A DNA stretch of 64,000 nucleotides from Cryptosporangium phraense (GTDB taxonomy: Bacteria; Actinomycetota; Actinomycetes; Mycobacteriales; Cryptosporangiaceae). The DNA lies in contig NZ_VIRS01000001.1 of the NCBI RefSeq assembly GCF_006912135.1, forward strand, positions 1 through 64,000, in the 5' to 3' direction. The position numbers and the translations under genes were made by a program. Shown piece by piece: positions 8,734 through 17,282 of this stretch. Under the pieces are notes generated by a model. The model ran no database searches, had not been told where the DNA came from, and worked only from the letters and a program-made list of their open reading frames with translations. The first letter of the stretch is position 1; the number at the start of each line of letters is the position of its first letter.

Positions 8734-9552
8734 ATGGACGGCCACGTAGGCGACGACTTCCCGGACGACGGCCTACCGGACGACGCGCCGGACGCTGACC
8801 TCCCCGAGGTCGGTGACGGCTGGGACCAGATCACCGTAGATCTGGACGACGGCCCGGATGCCGACGATCCGGGCGCAGTAGACCTGGACGCCGATCATCC
8901 GGACGCCGACCATCCGGGAGAAGTGGGTCTTAGCAGCGACGGGGACGATGCCTTCGACGAGGCGGCGCCCGTGGACTATACGGCCGCCGACCACGTCCCG
9001 GGAGACGGAGCCGCCAACGACCACACCGGCGCAGCGGATCCCGACGCCGGCGACGAGCCGGACACAGACGAAGGCCAGCCGGACGCCGACGACGAGCCGT
9101 CCGCGGACGGTGAGCCGGCCGCGGACGGTGAGCCGGCCGTGGACGTCACCCACCCGGGCGACGGAGCCGCCAACGACCACACCCCCGACCCAGAGGCCAT
9201 CCCCGACACCGAAGACCCGGTAGGCGCCGACCCGGACCTCACGTTCGCGGACTCCACCGACACCGGCTGGCTGGACCTTCCCGACCTGGCCGACATCGAC
9301 GTCCCGGACCCCATCGGCGGCCCACCCTGGGTGGACACCGCCCTCCTGGGCCAGCAAGACGCCGCACCCGAGCCCGCGGTCACCGGCGACAGCGTCCCCC
9401 CGACCCCGGACGGCGGCGCCGAAGACCTCCGAGCCGCCCTCGGCGAACCGGCGGACGTCGGCGACCCCACCCAGGACGCCTACCAGGACCTGGTCACCAG
9501 CGAAGACCCGGCCGTCCGCAATCTGGCCCGCCTCTGGGGACCCCCGGCGTAA
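8734..9552 (+). CDS. Very acidic, Asp/Pro-rich protein of the dynamin operon
   Basis: 272 aa, starting three bases after the GTPase stop, so last in the operon. The sequence is dominated by Asp, Glu, Pro, Ala and Gly (DDAPDADLPEV, PDADHPDADHPGEVG). It contains a degenerate GEPAADGEPA-type repeat (9090-9150), and the phrase GDGAANDHT occurs twice. A less biased C-terminus (about residues 225-272) ends DPAVRNLARLWGPPA and could be a short docking helix. No signal peptide, membrane segment or known domain is visible. It is probably largely disordered. Its place in the operon suggests an accessory or scaffold for the GTPases or chaperone. Confidence 0.65.
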   Translation: MDGHVGDDFPDDGLPDDAPDADLPEVGDGWDQITVDLDDGPDADDPGAVDLDADHPDADHPGEVGLSSDGDDAFDEAAPVDYTAADHVPGDGAANDHTGAADPDAGDEPDTDEGQPDADDEPSADGEPAADGEPAVDVTHPGDGAANDHTPDPEAIPDTEDPVGADPDLTFADSTDTGWLDLPDLADIDVPDPIGGPPWVDTALLGQQDAAPEPAVTGDSVPPTPDGGAEDLRAALGEPADVGDPTQDAYQDLVTSEDPAVRNLARLWGPPA

Positions 9553-9594
9553 TACCTGACACAAGATGGCAGGATCACCCGTCAGGCTCAGCTC

Positions 9595-9975
9595 ATGTCT
9601 GAACCGACCCCGCTGGCCACGCTGGCCATGGTGAACCTGGACGCCCCCGACCCGGGCGCGCTGGCCGACTTCTACAGCGCGATCCTCGGCTGGCCGGTGG
9701 TCCACCGGCAGGCCGAGTACGCGATGATCAGCCCCGAGGCCGGGGCCCCGATCGGCTTCGGCCGCGTAGAGGGTCATGTGCCTCCGGAGTGGTCCGAGGA
9801 TGCCGCCCCCGACAAGCGCTTCCACCTGGATCTCTCGGTGGACGACCCGGACGAGGCCGCCGCCCGCTGCGTCGCGCTGGGCGCCACCAAGCCCACCTTT
9901 CAGCCGGGCGCCGACCGCTGGACCGTACTCCAAGACCCCGCCGGCCACCCCTTCTGCCTCTGCCGACGCCCCTGA
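9595..9975 (+). CDS. VOC (glyoxalase/bleomycin-resistance fold) family protein
   Basis: 126 aa from ATG at 9595. It begins with the VOC pattern (LATLAMVNLDAPDPGALADFY, then SAILGWPV) and ends WTVLQDPAGHPFCLC, the usual last strand with a metal-site-like His near the end. It is the length of one glyoxalase_6-type subunit, which would dimerise. The substrate cannot be told. It lies 42 bp after the acidic protein gene and may be read with it or have its own promoter. Confidence 0.85.
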   Translation: MSEPTPLATLAMVNLDAPDPGALADFYSAILGWPVVHRQAEYAMISPEAGAPIGFGRVEGHVPPEWSEDAAPDKRFHLDLSVDDPDEAAARCVALGATKPTFQPGADRWTVLQDPAGHPFCLCRRP

Positions 9976-10191
9976 CGAACGCTGCCACGGCGACCGGCGC
10001 CCGCTGCCGGGCCACGGCCCGCCCACGCGCACCCACTAGCGCGACGGCCACCCGATTCCACCGGGCGGGCGTGCCGCTCCGAGCCAGCTTGCGCTGACCG
10101 GGGCGGCCTTCCGGCCAAGAGATGTCGGCATGCCTGTGTCACCAGCAAACAGCAATGCCGGCTGCTCGCGCCGTCGAACTATGACTGAAGG

Positions 10192-13100
10192 TCAACTCGA
10201 GCGCTTTCGGCTTCCGACAGTGTCGCTCATCTCGAGCATTTTCCGCTGCTGTACTACGGACCAATCGCCGACCTGGATGGAACTCTCGATCAGAGTGTAT
10301 ATGCGGCTCAGCCAGTTATTTGCGGATTGAAGCCCCTCACGACGAATCTCGGCAGTGTTGCCCAGCGCCACGGTTTGTACGAGTAGCGAGCAGAATTCTC
10401 GCAGTTGTGGCCGAAGCGAGGGAGTCCCCGAGGCAACCTCCGCGACCCGAACCAGAAAATCGCCCAGCCAGTGCTGCCGATCGATGAGTACGTACGGCGC
10501 TTCACTGCAGTCGGCACGCAGCATCGCCGCGCCGCGCCCACGGCTGACAGTCTTTTTGCTGATGGGAACAATCACAATCGCCGTCGTAGGTTTGTAGTCG
10601 CCGAACTCTGCTATTCCGGCGGACGCGTGCAGATAGAAGTCGATGCCACTAGGCACGATTTCGTAGTGGATTGCCTGTTGCAATTGCGCTGCATCGAGCT
10701 CCGCGATGTCGCGTTGATAGCCGAGTCTCCGCGCACTTCGAAGCAACAATGCAGCTTCGCGAATCGTCCGGGTGAAGAAGACCTTCGTATCAATCCGCTG
10801 CTCGGAAAGCCAAGCAGCAAATAGCGGGTCGGCGTTGATGTCTTGTATCTTGGTATAAAAAACGCGCACATTGTGAGCGCCAGCACCGCGAGCCAACACG
10901 TCCGAAAGGGTCTGGTTCCGCCGCTCAGTCGAAGTTAGTTGGTCCAGTAGAACGTGTTGACCATAGACATCGGCCATCGCATCGGTCAGAACATCGGAGT
11001 TGCTATAAGAGTAGTTGGACGCCGGGGTCCGGGCAGGAGTGTAGTAGAATTGCTGCCCATCCTCGACCGCACCGAAGATTGCCGAGCGAAGATAGTCGCT
11101 CCGCTCGCGAGGATTAGGTATCTTGTCGACCGCATCGATCAGATGTCTCTTCAACGCAGCGGTGGTCTTGGTAATCAAGTCCGACTTCAATTTGTTTTGT
11201 GAATTTGAATCGAGCATGAATTCATTGCGAGATACATTTAGCTTGAGAACGTCCGCATCAAAATTTATGAGGCCGTAGATCCGTCGGAAGTAGGCGTGAT
11301 AAGTCTCCCCGTGACCTCTCCGTTCTCCGAAGATCTTGTTATCATCTTTGACCCATATTCCTGCCTGAGCGAGGGCGATCCGATTATCCGGCGAATTCTG
11401 CCAAAAGAATTCTCCACGCCTTTCGCCTGACGAGGGGCCGACCTTCGGAACGGCAATACAGACGGTACCGGAGTACCCGCGTCCTTCTATTTCGACCTCG
11501 ATCAGCTCGACCGAAGAGCGCCAGGCACCCGAGGGCACAATCGTCGGGACGATAGGTGGTGTAGCGTTCGCAGGGATGTGCTCCTGCGCATCGTCGTCAA
11601 TAATCGAGATATCTACTACGGGACAAAGAAAGTGACGATGAACGAGCTTTGAGATTGATTCTTGCAGTTCGTCCTTGAGTTCGAGTGAGATCAGGGTGCC
11701 AGGCGCCGCAGACGGTATACGCTGAAGGTAGAAATCCTCCATCAATCCCGGAATGTAGATGTCAAGTCCCTCGCGAGGTCCATCATCTGCTGCGTGAAAC
11801 GTAGTGATCCTCGCTGACGTCGCTGCCATAAATACCGATAGAAAGCCCACTCCGAACTTGCTGATCGGGCTGAAAGTGCGGCTCCTGCTGCGAAGCTCGT
11901 CCTCTAGCTCGGGTGATCGATAATAGGACCTACCCACTTTTGAGAAAAACTTCCTGACGTGATATAGCGACATTCCGATACCATTATCATGGACGCGTAC
12001 CTCCCGGTCCCGTCGGCTATGAACGATCGTCACCTTCGGCCGATAATCGCGCTCACCCAGCAAGACCTTACGGAGCAACGTCGCGTCGATTGCGTTCTGC
12101 AGCAACTCTCGCACCCACACGTCTTTATTCCCGTACAACTCCTCACCCATGAAGATCTTCAGGATGTGCTCGCTTTCGAGTTCGAAATAGCAGTCGACTA
12201 CCTCGAAGTTTGCACGTTGGACAAGGGGTTGAACTCGAGTAAACGGTAGTTGGGAGTCCGATCGGCCGAGCACGTCCTCCGCTCGTTCGAGCGCTGTCTG
12301 GATCAATGAGCGATTAGTGGTGACGAGTCGATGAACGCGGGGATTAGGCGCCTCGACCACTATTTTCAATAGCTGCAAGTCGTGCTCAATCCAGCAACTT
12401 TCAAACGTCGGAGAATCATTTAGATCCGGAACCGTATCAGGCAGCACTTGGTGGTGCAGCGCCGATCGGTATTGTTCACAGTACGGTCCAAATGCCGCAG
12501 CGAGGTGGATACACAGGGCCGCTGTGACATGGAGTTGGCCTACCGGTCGGGCACCCGTGGAAGGCGCATGTTGGGGATCGGAAATAGCCGTAACGGCAGA
12601 GTCGATATTTGAGACCACCAGAGGCAGGGAGTCCGCCCACGTGGAGTCGAAGTTCACACTTTCGACTAGGCGCTCGATAAAGGCGGGGAGACTTCCGACC
12701 GACTTCCAGTTTCTATTATGAATCCATTTCGACGAATACCACAGGGCCGCTAGGCGCACGGCCGTGACGGCCATCGCCACACGATGCTCATCCGAAGTTG
12801 GCGGCTCGAACTCTTCGGCTCTATCGAGTGCTTCTCGACTCGAAATGCCACTAAACATCGTCAGGGCAAGCCGCTCGAAATCGATGCACACGGCATCACG
12901 GCGCTCCGCGCAAAGGGCCCGTCTCCCCGCCGACACGATTGTTTCGACCTGTTGCCGCAACCGACGATTGGAGTCCAGAATCGCGAATAGACCGTCATCG
13001 ATCGACTCGGACTTCCCACGAATCAGCGGAGCCACCGGAGCAGCCAATGACGTGTACTTCTCGTTGCCAACAGAGGCATATTGCAAAGCGGGGAGGACGC

Positions 13101-13728
13101 TCTGGATCTCAATCCATGGAAGACGCTCAATTGCGTCCGTCTTGAGGAGCACGCCAAGGGGGTCGCATATTAGGTAACGGTGGAGCGAACTGTCAACTTC
13201 CACTGCCCAAAAGCGGAGGGCTTGGCCGAGAACGAGATCTATTCTGATAACGTTCAATCCGGCTTTTTCTTCGACCCATCGCTTCAACTGGTCGATTGGC
13301 AGAATTCTTTTCTGCCGTGCCACCGCCTCAAGCATATCTTCGGCATCATAGAACCGAAAATTCTCATTCGATGACTGCTGGCGTATTACGTTGTATTGCG
13401 CTCTCGGGCCGCCGATTGGGTCCGCTGGCACTTCATCGATCGCAAGCAGGATCGCGATGCGTTCGGGGTGACTCTGGCGAGCGAGCGCGAAGTCGCCGTA
13501 GAATGATGTCAAGGAGTCCTTGCGCAGAGGGGTGTCGTCTGCGTGGCAGCGGATTGTCAACGGCGTCGGCGAGTGCGCTCGATACTCCCAGTTGAGCCCT
13601 CCGGCGGGGATCGTTTCCAATTCTTCGACTCGGCATACGCCAGATATGACCTCCTTAGCGAACGGCTTGAAGATCCGCGCTTTTTCGATTGGCGTAGTCG
13701 AGGCGGGGGCGGCGATCAGAATAGACAT
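10192..13728 (-). CDS. Giant Hsp90-like (GHKL) ATPase, candidate defence protein
   Basis: 1178 aa from ATG at 13728 with AAAGGA upstream. The ATPase core is intact: catalytic Glu and Mg-binding Asn in RELLQNAIDA (about residue 540), DNGIGM near 581, GVGFLSVFM near 626 and GTLISLEL near 677. These are the N, G1, G2 and G3 boxes of the Hsp90/HtpG type of GHKL fold. A middle-domain-like region with LNVSRNEFM (about residue 820) follows, and then ~300 residues of unassigned C-terminus. Unlike HtpG, about 500 residues precede the ATPase. The first ~110 of these alternate strands and helices and might be a degenerate restriction-endonuclease-like fold (weak). GC is about 55% in a line I counted, far below the neighbours. 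It lies 34 bp after the DUF4062-like gene, so the two form an operon. It is not a housekeeping HtpG. Confidence 0.8.
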   Translation of the reverse strand: MSILIAAPASTTPIEKARIFKPFAKEVISGVCRVEELETIPAGGLNWEYRAHSPTPLTIRCHADDTPLRKDSLTSFYGDFALARQSHPERIAILLAIDEVPADPIGGPRAQYNVIRQQSSNENFRFYDAEDMLEAVARQKRILPIDQLKRWVEEKAGLNVIRIDLVLGQALRFWAVEVDSSLHRYLICDPLGVLLKTDAIERLPWIEIQSVLPALQYASVGNEKYTSLAAPVAPLIRGKSESIDDGLFAILDSNRRLRQQVETIVSAGRRALCAERRDAVCIDFERLALTMFSGISSREALDRAEEFEPPTSDEHRVAMAVTAVRLAALWYSSKWIHNRNWKSVGSLPAFIERLVESVNFDSTWADSLPLVVSNIDSAVTAISDPQHAPSTGARPVGQLHVTAALCIHLAAAFGPYCEQYRSALHHQVLPDTVPDLNDSPTFESCWIEHDLQLLKIVVEAPNPRVHRLVTTNRSLIQTALERAEDVLGRSDSQLPFTRVQPLVQRANFEVVDCYFELESEHILKIFMGEELYGNKDVWVRELLQNAIDATLLRKVLLGERDYRPKVTIVHSRRDREVRVHDNGIGMSLYHVRKFFSKVGRSYYRSPELEDELRSRSRTFSPISKFGVGFLSVFMAATSARITTFHAADDGPREGLDIYIPGLMEDFYLQRIPSAAPGTLISLELKDELQESISKLVHRHFLCPVVDISIIDDDAQEHIPANATPPIVPTIVPSGAWRSSVELIEVEIEGRGYSGTVCIAVPKVGPSSGERRGEFFWQNSPDNRIALAQAGIWVKDDNKIFGERRGHGETYHAYFRRIYGLINFDADVLKLNVSRNEFMLDSNSQNKLKSDLITKTTAALKRHLIDAVDKIPNPRERSDYLRSAIFGAVEDGQQFYYTPARTPASNYSYSNSDVLTDAMADVYGQHVLLDQLTSTERRNQTLSDVLARGAGAHNVRVFYTKIQDINADPLFAAWLSEQRIDTKVFFTRTIREAALLLRSARRLGYQRDIAELDAAQLQQAIHYEIVPSGIDFYLHASAGIAEFGDYKPTTAIVIVPISKKTVSRGRGAAMLRADCSEAPYVLIDRQHWLGDFLVRVAEVASGTPSLRPQLREFCSLLVQTVALGNTAEIRREGLQSANNWLSRIYTLIESSIQVGDWSVVQQRKMLEMSDTVGSRKRSS

Positions 13729-13762
13729 TGTGTCCTTTGCTGACTAGAACCTAGAAGTGTTG

Positions 13763-14665
13763 CTATACGAGGTGCAATTGTTCTTCGATTTGCTGGGTGC
13801 CTTGCCGGTCGATCCATGAGATGACGCAGCGAACTCTGCGTGAGGAATCGTCGGTCGCAACGATGTGAAAGCGGATCTCGTCGCCGGAATCGATCTTCTC
13901 CGCCGCGCACTCGTCATGGTTGGCGCCTAGGATGCGCCATGGTTTCTCACCCCTGGAGACCGACTCCAGCTCGATCCTTACTTGCTCGGCAGGCGCCTTC
14001 CCGGTGTTTTGCAGTACGAGATACCAGTCGCGACTGCTAAACGACCGGTGAGAAGCGAATGTGCGAAATCGTTCGCTCGACTCGACCCTTACATGAACTT
14101 CTGCGGCCTCAGCCGTCGCAATATCCGCGTGCCCGAGCTGCTGATGAATTTTTGCGTTCTCCTTGGTCATTACGCTAGTCAAAACCAGATCGATGAGGTG
14201 GATGAGCTCGGCGTCGTCTTTGTATGTGCGCACCAGGCATTCGTCCGTGATGCTGGTGAGGTAAGAACGCAGATTCGCGGCCTGCATATGATCAATTTCG
14301 TCGGGATCGATGTCCCTGCGGCAATGAAGAATCCCGACATACTTGTCGCGGCTTCGGAATCTATTGATCTCGTGCACCGTACCGGACGAGTAAAGGCCGG
14401 TTGGGGTTCCCAACCGGTTGGCGAAGATTGCCAGACAGCAGTCACATTCGTCGGCTATCTGCTCATCAATCGTTTCTTGAGGCGATCGTCCGTAGTCCGG
14501 CGCAACCGCGCCGTACCAGTCCGCCACGATGAACGTCGTGCTGTAATTTCGACTGTGCCGTAGATTCCAGCGGTTCACTTCATGTCGGACAACGTCGAGA
14601 TCGGAACGCGGCACATCTTGAGGGCAGGACAAGAGTATCGTTCGAATCGTGGCCGTATATGCCAT
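13763..14665 (-). CDS. DUF4062/TIR-like protein with C-terminal beta-sandwich, partner of the Hsp90-like ATPase
   Basis: 300 aa from ATG at 14665, chosen over a GTG at 14701 because GGGAG lies eight bases upstream. Residues about 5-135 look like the DUF4062/nucleosidase-TIR-like Rossmann fold: ILLSCPQDVPRSDLDVVRHE, ADWYG, then DEQIADECDCCLAIFANRLG and a Ser-Gly-Thr-x-x-Glu (SGTVHEINRF) in the place of the catalytic Glu. A helical link follows (about 160-200), then an Ig-like beta-sandwich (YLVLQNTGKAPAEQVRIELE). Such folds serve as NAD- or nucleotide-cleaving effectors or as sensor domains in bacterial immune proteins. It is first gene of the operon, with low GC. Effector or sensor activity is inferred. 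Confidence 0.75.
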   Translation of the reverse strand: MAYTATIRTILLSCPQDVPRSDLDVVRHEVNRWNLRHSRNYSTTFIVADWYGAVAPDYGRSPQETIDEQIADECDCCLAIFANRLGTPTGLYSSGTVHEINRFRSRDKYVGILHCRRDIDPDEIDHMQAANLRSYLTSITDECLVRTYKDDAELIHLIDLVLTSVMTKENAKIHQQLGHADIATAEAAEVHVRVESSERFRTFASHRSFSSRDWYLVLQNTGKAPAEQVRIELESVSRGEKPWRILGANHDECAAEKIDSGDEIRFHIVATDDSSRRVRCVISWIDRQGTQQIEEQLHLV

Positions 14666-15680
14666 CGAGTCACTCCCGACGTGTCGCCGTGGAGGGCGCA
14701 CCGGTGAGCGGCATGCCCAGACCGCTCAAGGTAGTGCCCCTGCGCCACCTTCGTCGCTATTTGACACATCGTCCGAAGGGCTTGTACTGCACTCGTCGCC
14801 GCCTGCAATGTTTCGGTATGGTGCGATGGCTCAACGTGATATGCGCATATCTCTAGGAGTGGCCGTGAGCCTTGCGTACGGTGACCCTGGCCCGGACGAG
14901 CGTTCGCACAGCACAACTCGAGCGTCGGATAGACGTCCAAATGCTCGGTCATAGCTGCCTGGCGCCCTGGCTGTGGGCCTGCGGCTGGGCACCTCAGCTG
15001 CGCTCGCACGGAGCAGCCGTGTTTTGATTATGGCTTTCACGAATGACAACAATGCATCCCGCCCGTGGGCCGGCGCGGCGGTCGCTCGCTCGGGAGGTGC
15101 CCACTCACATTCTTGCGCGCCTTCCAGCTAGCGCCGAGTGTGATGTTTGATCGTGGCTCAAGACGAGTTGGCGTTGCCCGCCGGAAGCCTCGGATACCGC
15201 ACCGGTCGCGCGATGCTGCAGCGCTCGCTCGCCCACGATCGGAGGATCGAGTGCGCTAGCGCCTTCAACGGCTCTGCGCGCGCCAACACTCCCCGGTTGC
15301 CGAGCAAAACCAGCGATCAGGCGGCGCGTTCCGTCTCAGCCCGGCAACGTCAAAGGGGTCGCACCTCGACCACTCCGTACCGTGGCTCTCTCACGCCGAC
15401 CAGGGCCGTTTAGGTGGCTGGTGCTCCGTCTGACCACGCCTGGTTTACCGAAGTGAGGTCCCCCAGTAGGGAGCGTCGGCAACTGAGGGCTGCGAAGGTC
15501 AGCGGTGGACGTACCTTAACCATCTGCGGCCGCCCATTTACCGCCGCAGCCGTAATGCAACCTCAACCCGCGCATGGCGATGGGCCAGCGGCCGCGGCAT
15601 TACCCGACGCCTCGCCGACCAGTATTCGCGGGCAGCCCGCCCGGGCATCGGCGCCCCATCGGCCCGACGCGACACATCAA
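14666..15680. other. About 1 kb without a recognisable gene, beside the low-GC island
   Basis: No recognisable reading frame, RNA gene or clear terminator is seen. Composition is mixed, lower in GC than the surroundings over 14666-15250 and rising towards 15680. The part next to 14665 must hold the promoter of the DUF4062/Hsp90 operon. A minus-strand frame beginning at ATG 14952 (MTEHLDVYPTLEL) is open but overlaps the DUF4062 start, has mixed codon use and matches nothing I know. The stretch may be the decayed edge of the inserted island. Confidence 0.6.
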
Positions 15681-17189
15681 TTATGCGTTACTCCCCAACG
15701 CCAAACACAAAATAATGAAGAACCCCAACAACAACACCAGCGCCACGATCAGCGTCACCACCACCGCCGGCTCCTGGTACCACCGCTTCCGCTCCACCGC
15801 CGCCGGCTTCACCGACGAAATCGGCGGAATCGGCGCCGCCACCCTCGGCGGCATCGGGTTCGCGACCCGGGGCGGCATCGGCGTCCGGATCGGCGCCGGG
15901 CTGGCCGGCGGACCCGACAACGGACGGGCCTGCACGTGCGGCGGCGGCCCACTCACCGGGCGAGCCGGAGCCGACACCGGACGCCCCGTCGGCGCACCCG
16001 ACACCTGCGGCCCCGCAGGCCCCGCAGGCCGCACCGGCGGCCCCGAGCGCGGAGCCACCGGCGCCGCCGCCGGCCGGACACCCGGCGTCGCCGGCCGCAC
16101 GCCCGACGGGGCCCCCGCTTCGCCGGGCAGCGAACCGACCCGCAGGCTGCCCTCGGCGACCACGGTCTCCGGCTGCTCCAGCGCGGTCGGCGCGACCTGC
16201 AGCTGGCTGTGGATCAGGTGCGCGGCCAGCGGGATCCGGCTCGACCCACCGACCAGGAAGATGCCGACCAGATCACGCGGGTTGAGGTGCGCCTCGGTGA
16301 TCGTCGTCGTGAGGCAGTTGACGGTCCGCTCCAGGTACGGGCGGATCAGCTGCTCGAGTTCGTCGCGCGTGAGGTGGGCGTCGATCTCCATGGCCGGCAG
16401 GTGGATGTCAGCGCTGGTCGTGCGGGAGAGCATCTCCTTGGCGCCGCGGACGTCCTCCCAGAGCATCCGCCGGTTCCGCCGGTCGGTGGCGTCGACCGGG
16501 TTCTGCAGGCGCTGCCAGAAGTCGCCGTTGGTGCGCGAGTAGACCTGCCCGAGGTGCTCGATGACCGCGTGGTCGAAGTCCACGCCACCGACGTCGGGCA
16601 GACCGCCCTCGGCCAGCACCTCGAAGCCGGCCGGAGTGCGCCGGACGACCGTCGCGTCGAACGTGCCGCCGCCGAGGTCGTAGATGGCCAGCGAGCGGCC
16701 GACCGGCACCGCGGTCTGCAGCTCGGCGGTGAAGTACGACGCCGCGGCGACCGGCTCGGCGATCAGCTTGGGGCGGGGTAACCCGGCCCGGACCGCGCCC
16801 TCGATCAGCACGTTGCGGCGCCGCTCGGCCCAGCGGGCCGGGTGGGTCATCCGGACCTCGTCGGGGAGAGCGCCGATCTGGCGGCGGGCCTCGGTGGCGA
16901 CGGTGCCGAGCACGGTCGCGAACACCTCGGGCACGGTCAGCTCGCGGTCGCCCAGAAAGATGGTGCCGTCGTCGACCCGGCGCTTGGGGTTGGGCTCGAA
17001 CCGCCCGGGGTCGACCCGCGCGTTGCGCTCGGCGTCGCGGCCCACCACCATCCGGCCGTCGGTCCCGAGGTAGACCGCCGACGGCAGCAACGGTGAACCG
17101 TCGAACAACAGCGGCCGAACCCGGCCGTCCGGCGTGCGGAGCATCGCCACTGTGTTCGACGTGCCGAAGTCGATACCCAGCACGCGCAT
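15681..17189 (-). CDS. Hsp70-like ATPase with C-terminal membrane anchor instead of a substrate-binding domain
   Basis: 502 aa from ATG at 17189 with GGGGGAG upstream. A full Hsp70/actin-fold nucleotide-binding domain is present: phosphate 1 GIDFGTSNTVAML at residues 4-16, IAEPVAAASYF, phosphate 2 IYDLGGGTFDATVV and adenosine VGIFLVGGSSRIPL. It ends near residue 360, where DnaK would begin its beta-sandwich substrate domain. Here a Pro/Ala/Gly/Arg-rich linker of ~100 residues follows, and one hydrophobic helix (VVVTLIVALVLLLGFFIILC) ends the protein. The NBD should therefore face the cytoplasm, tethered to the membrane. It is not DnaK. It fits with the GrpE-like membrane protein and the dynamin-like GTPases, from which the Hsp90 island separates it. 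Confidence 0.9.
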   Translation of the reverse strand: MRVLGIDFGTSNTVAMLRTPDGRVRPLLFDGSPLLPSAVYLGTDGRMVVGRDAERNARVDPGRFEPNPKRRVDDGTIFLGDRELTVPEVFATVLGTVATEARRQIGALPDEVRMTHPARWAERRRNVLIEGAVRAGLPRPKLIAEPVAAASYFTAELQTAVPVGRSLAIYDLGGGTFDATVVRRTPAGFEVLAEGGLPDVGGVDFDHAVIEHLGQVYSRTNGDFWQRLQNPVDATDRRNRRMLWEDVRGAKEMLSRTTSADIHLPAMEIDAHLTRDELEQLIRPYLERTVNCLTTTITEAHLNPRDLVGIFLVGGSSRIPLAAHLIHSQLQVAPTALEQPETVVAEGSLRVGSLPGEAGAPSGVRPATPGVRPAAAPVAPRSGPPVRPAGPAGPQVSGAPTGRPVSAPARPVSGPPPHVQARPLSGPPASPAPIRTPMPPRVANPMPPRVAAPIPPISSVKPAAVERKRWYQEPAVVVTLIVALVLLLGFFIILCLALGSNA

Positions 17190-17282
17190 GAGGCTCCCCC
17201 TTTCGCCGGTCACCTTATCGGGGCCGTACGACAGCCCGGATCGCCCATGTCGGTTCCCCGACCGACCGCGATACTGAACCGC

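Noticed and set aside
14575-14952. Minus-strand frame starting MTEHLDVYPTLEL upstream of the DUF4062-like gene
   Set aside because: It overlaps the start and ribosome site of the DUF4062-like gene, has mixed codon use and matches no family I know. Kept only as a possible remnant.
10100-15700. Direct repeats or a tRNA as attachment sites for the low-GC island
   Set aside because: I found no tRNA-like clover-leaf and no convincing direct repeat at the two edges, so an integrase-type insertion is not supported.
15414-16781. Plus-strand frame opposite the Hsp70-like gene
   Set aside because: Antisense shadow; no ribosome site or domain.
15681-17189. Hsp70-like gene considered as dnaK
   Set aside because: It lacks the substrate-binding domain and lid, has a C-terminal membrane helix, and has no dnaJ/grpE/hspR neighbours of the usual kind.
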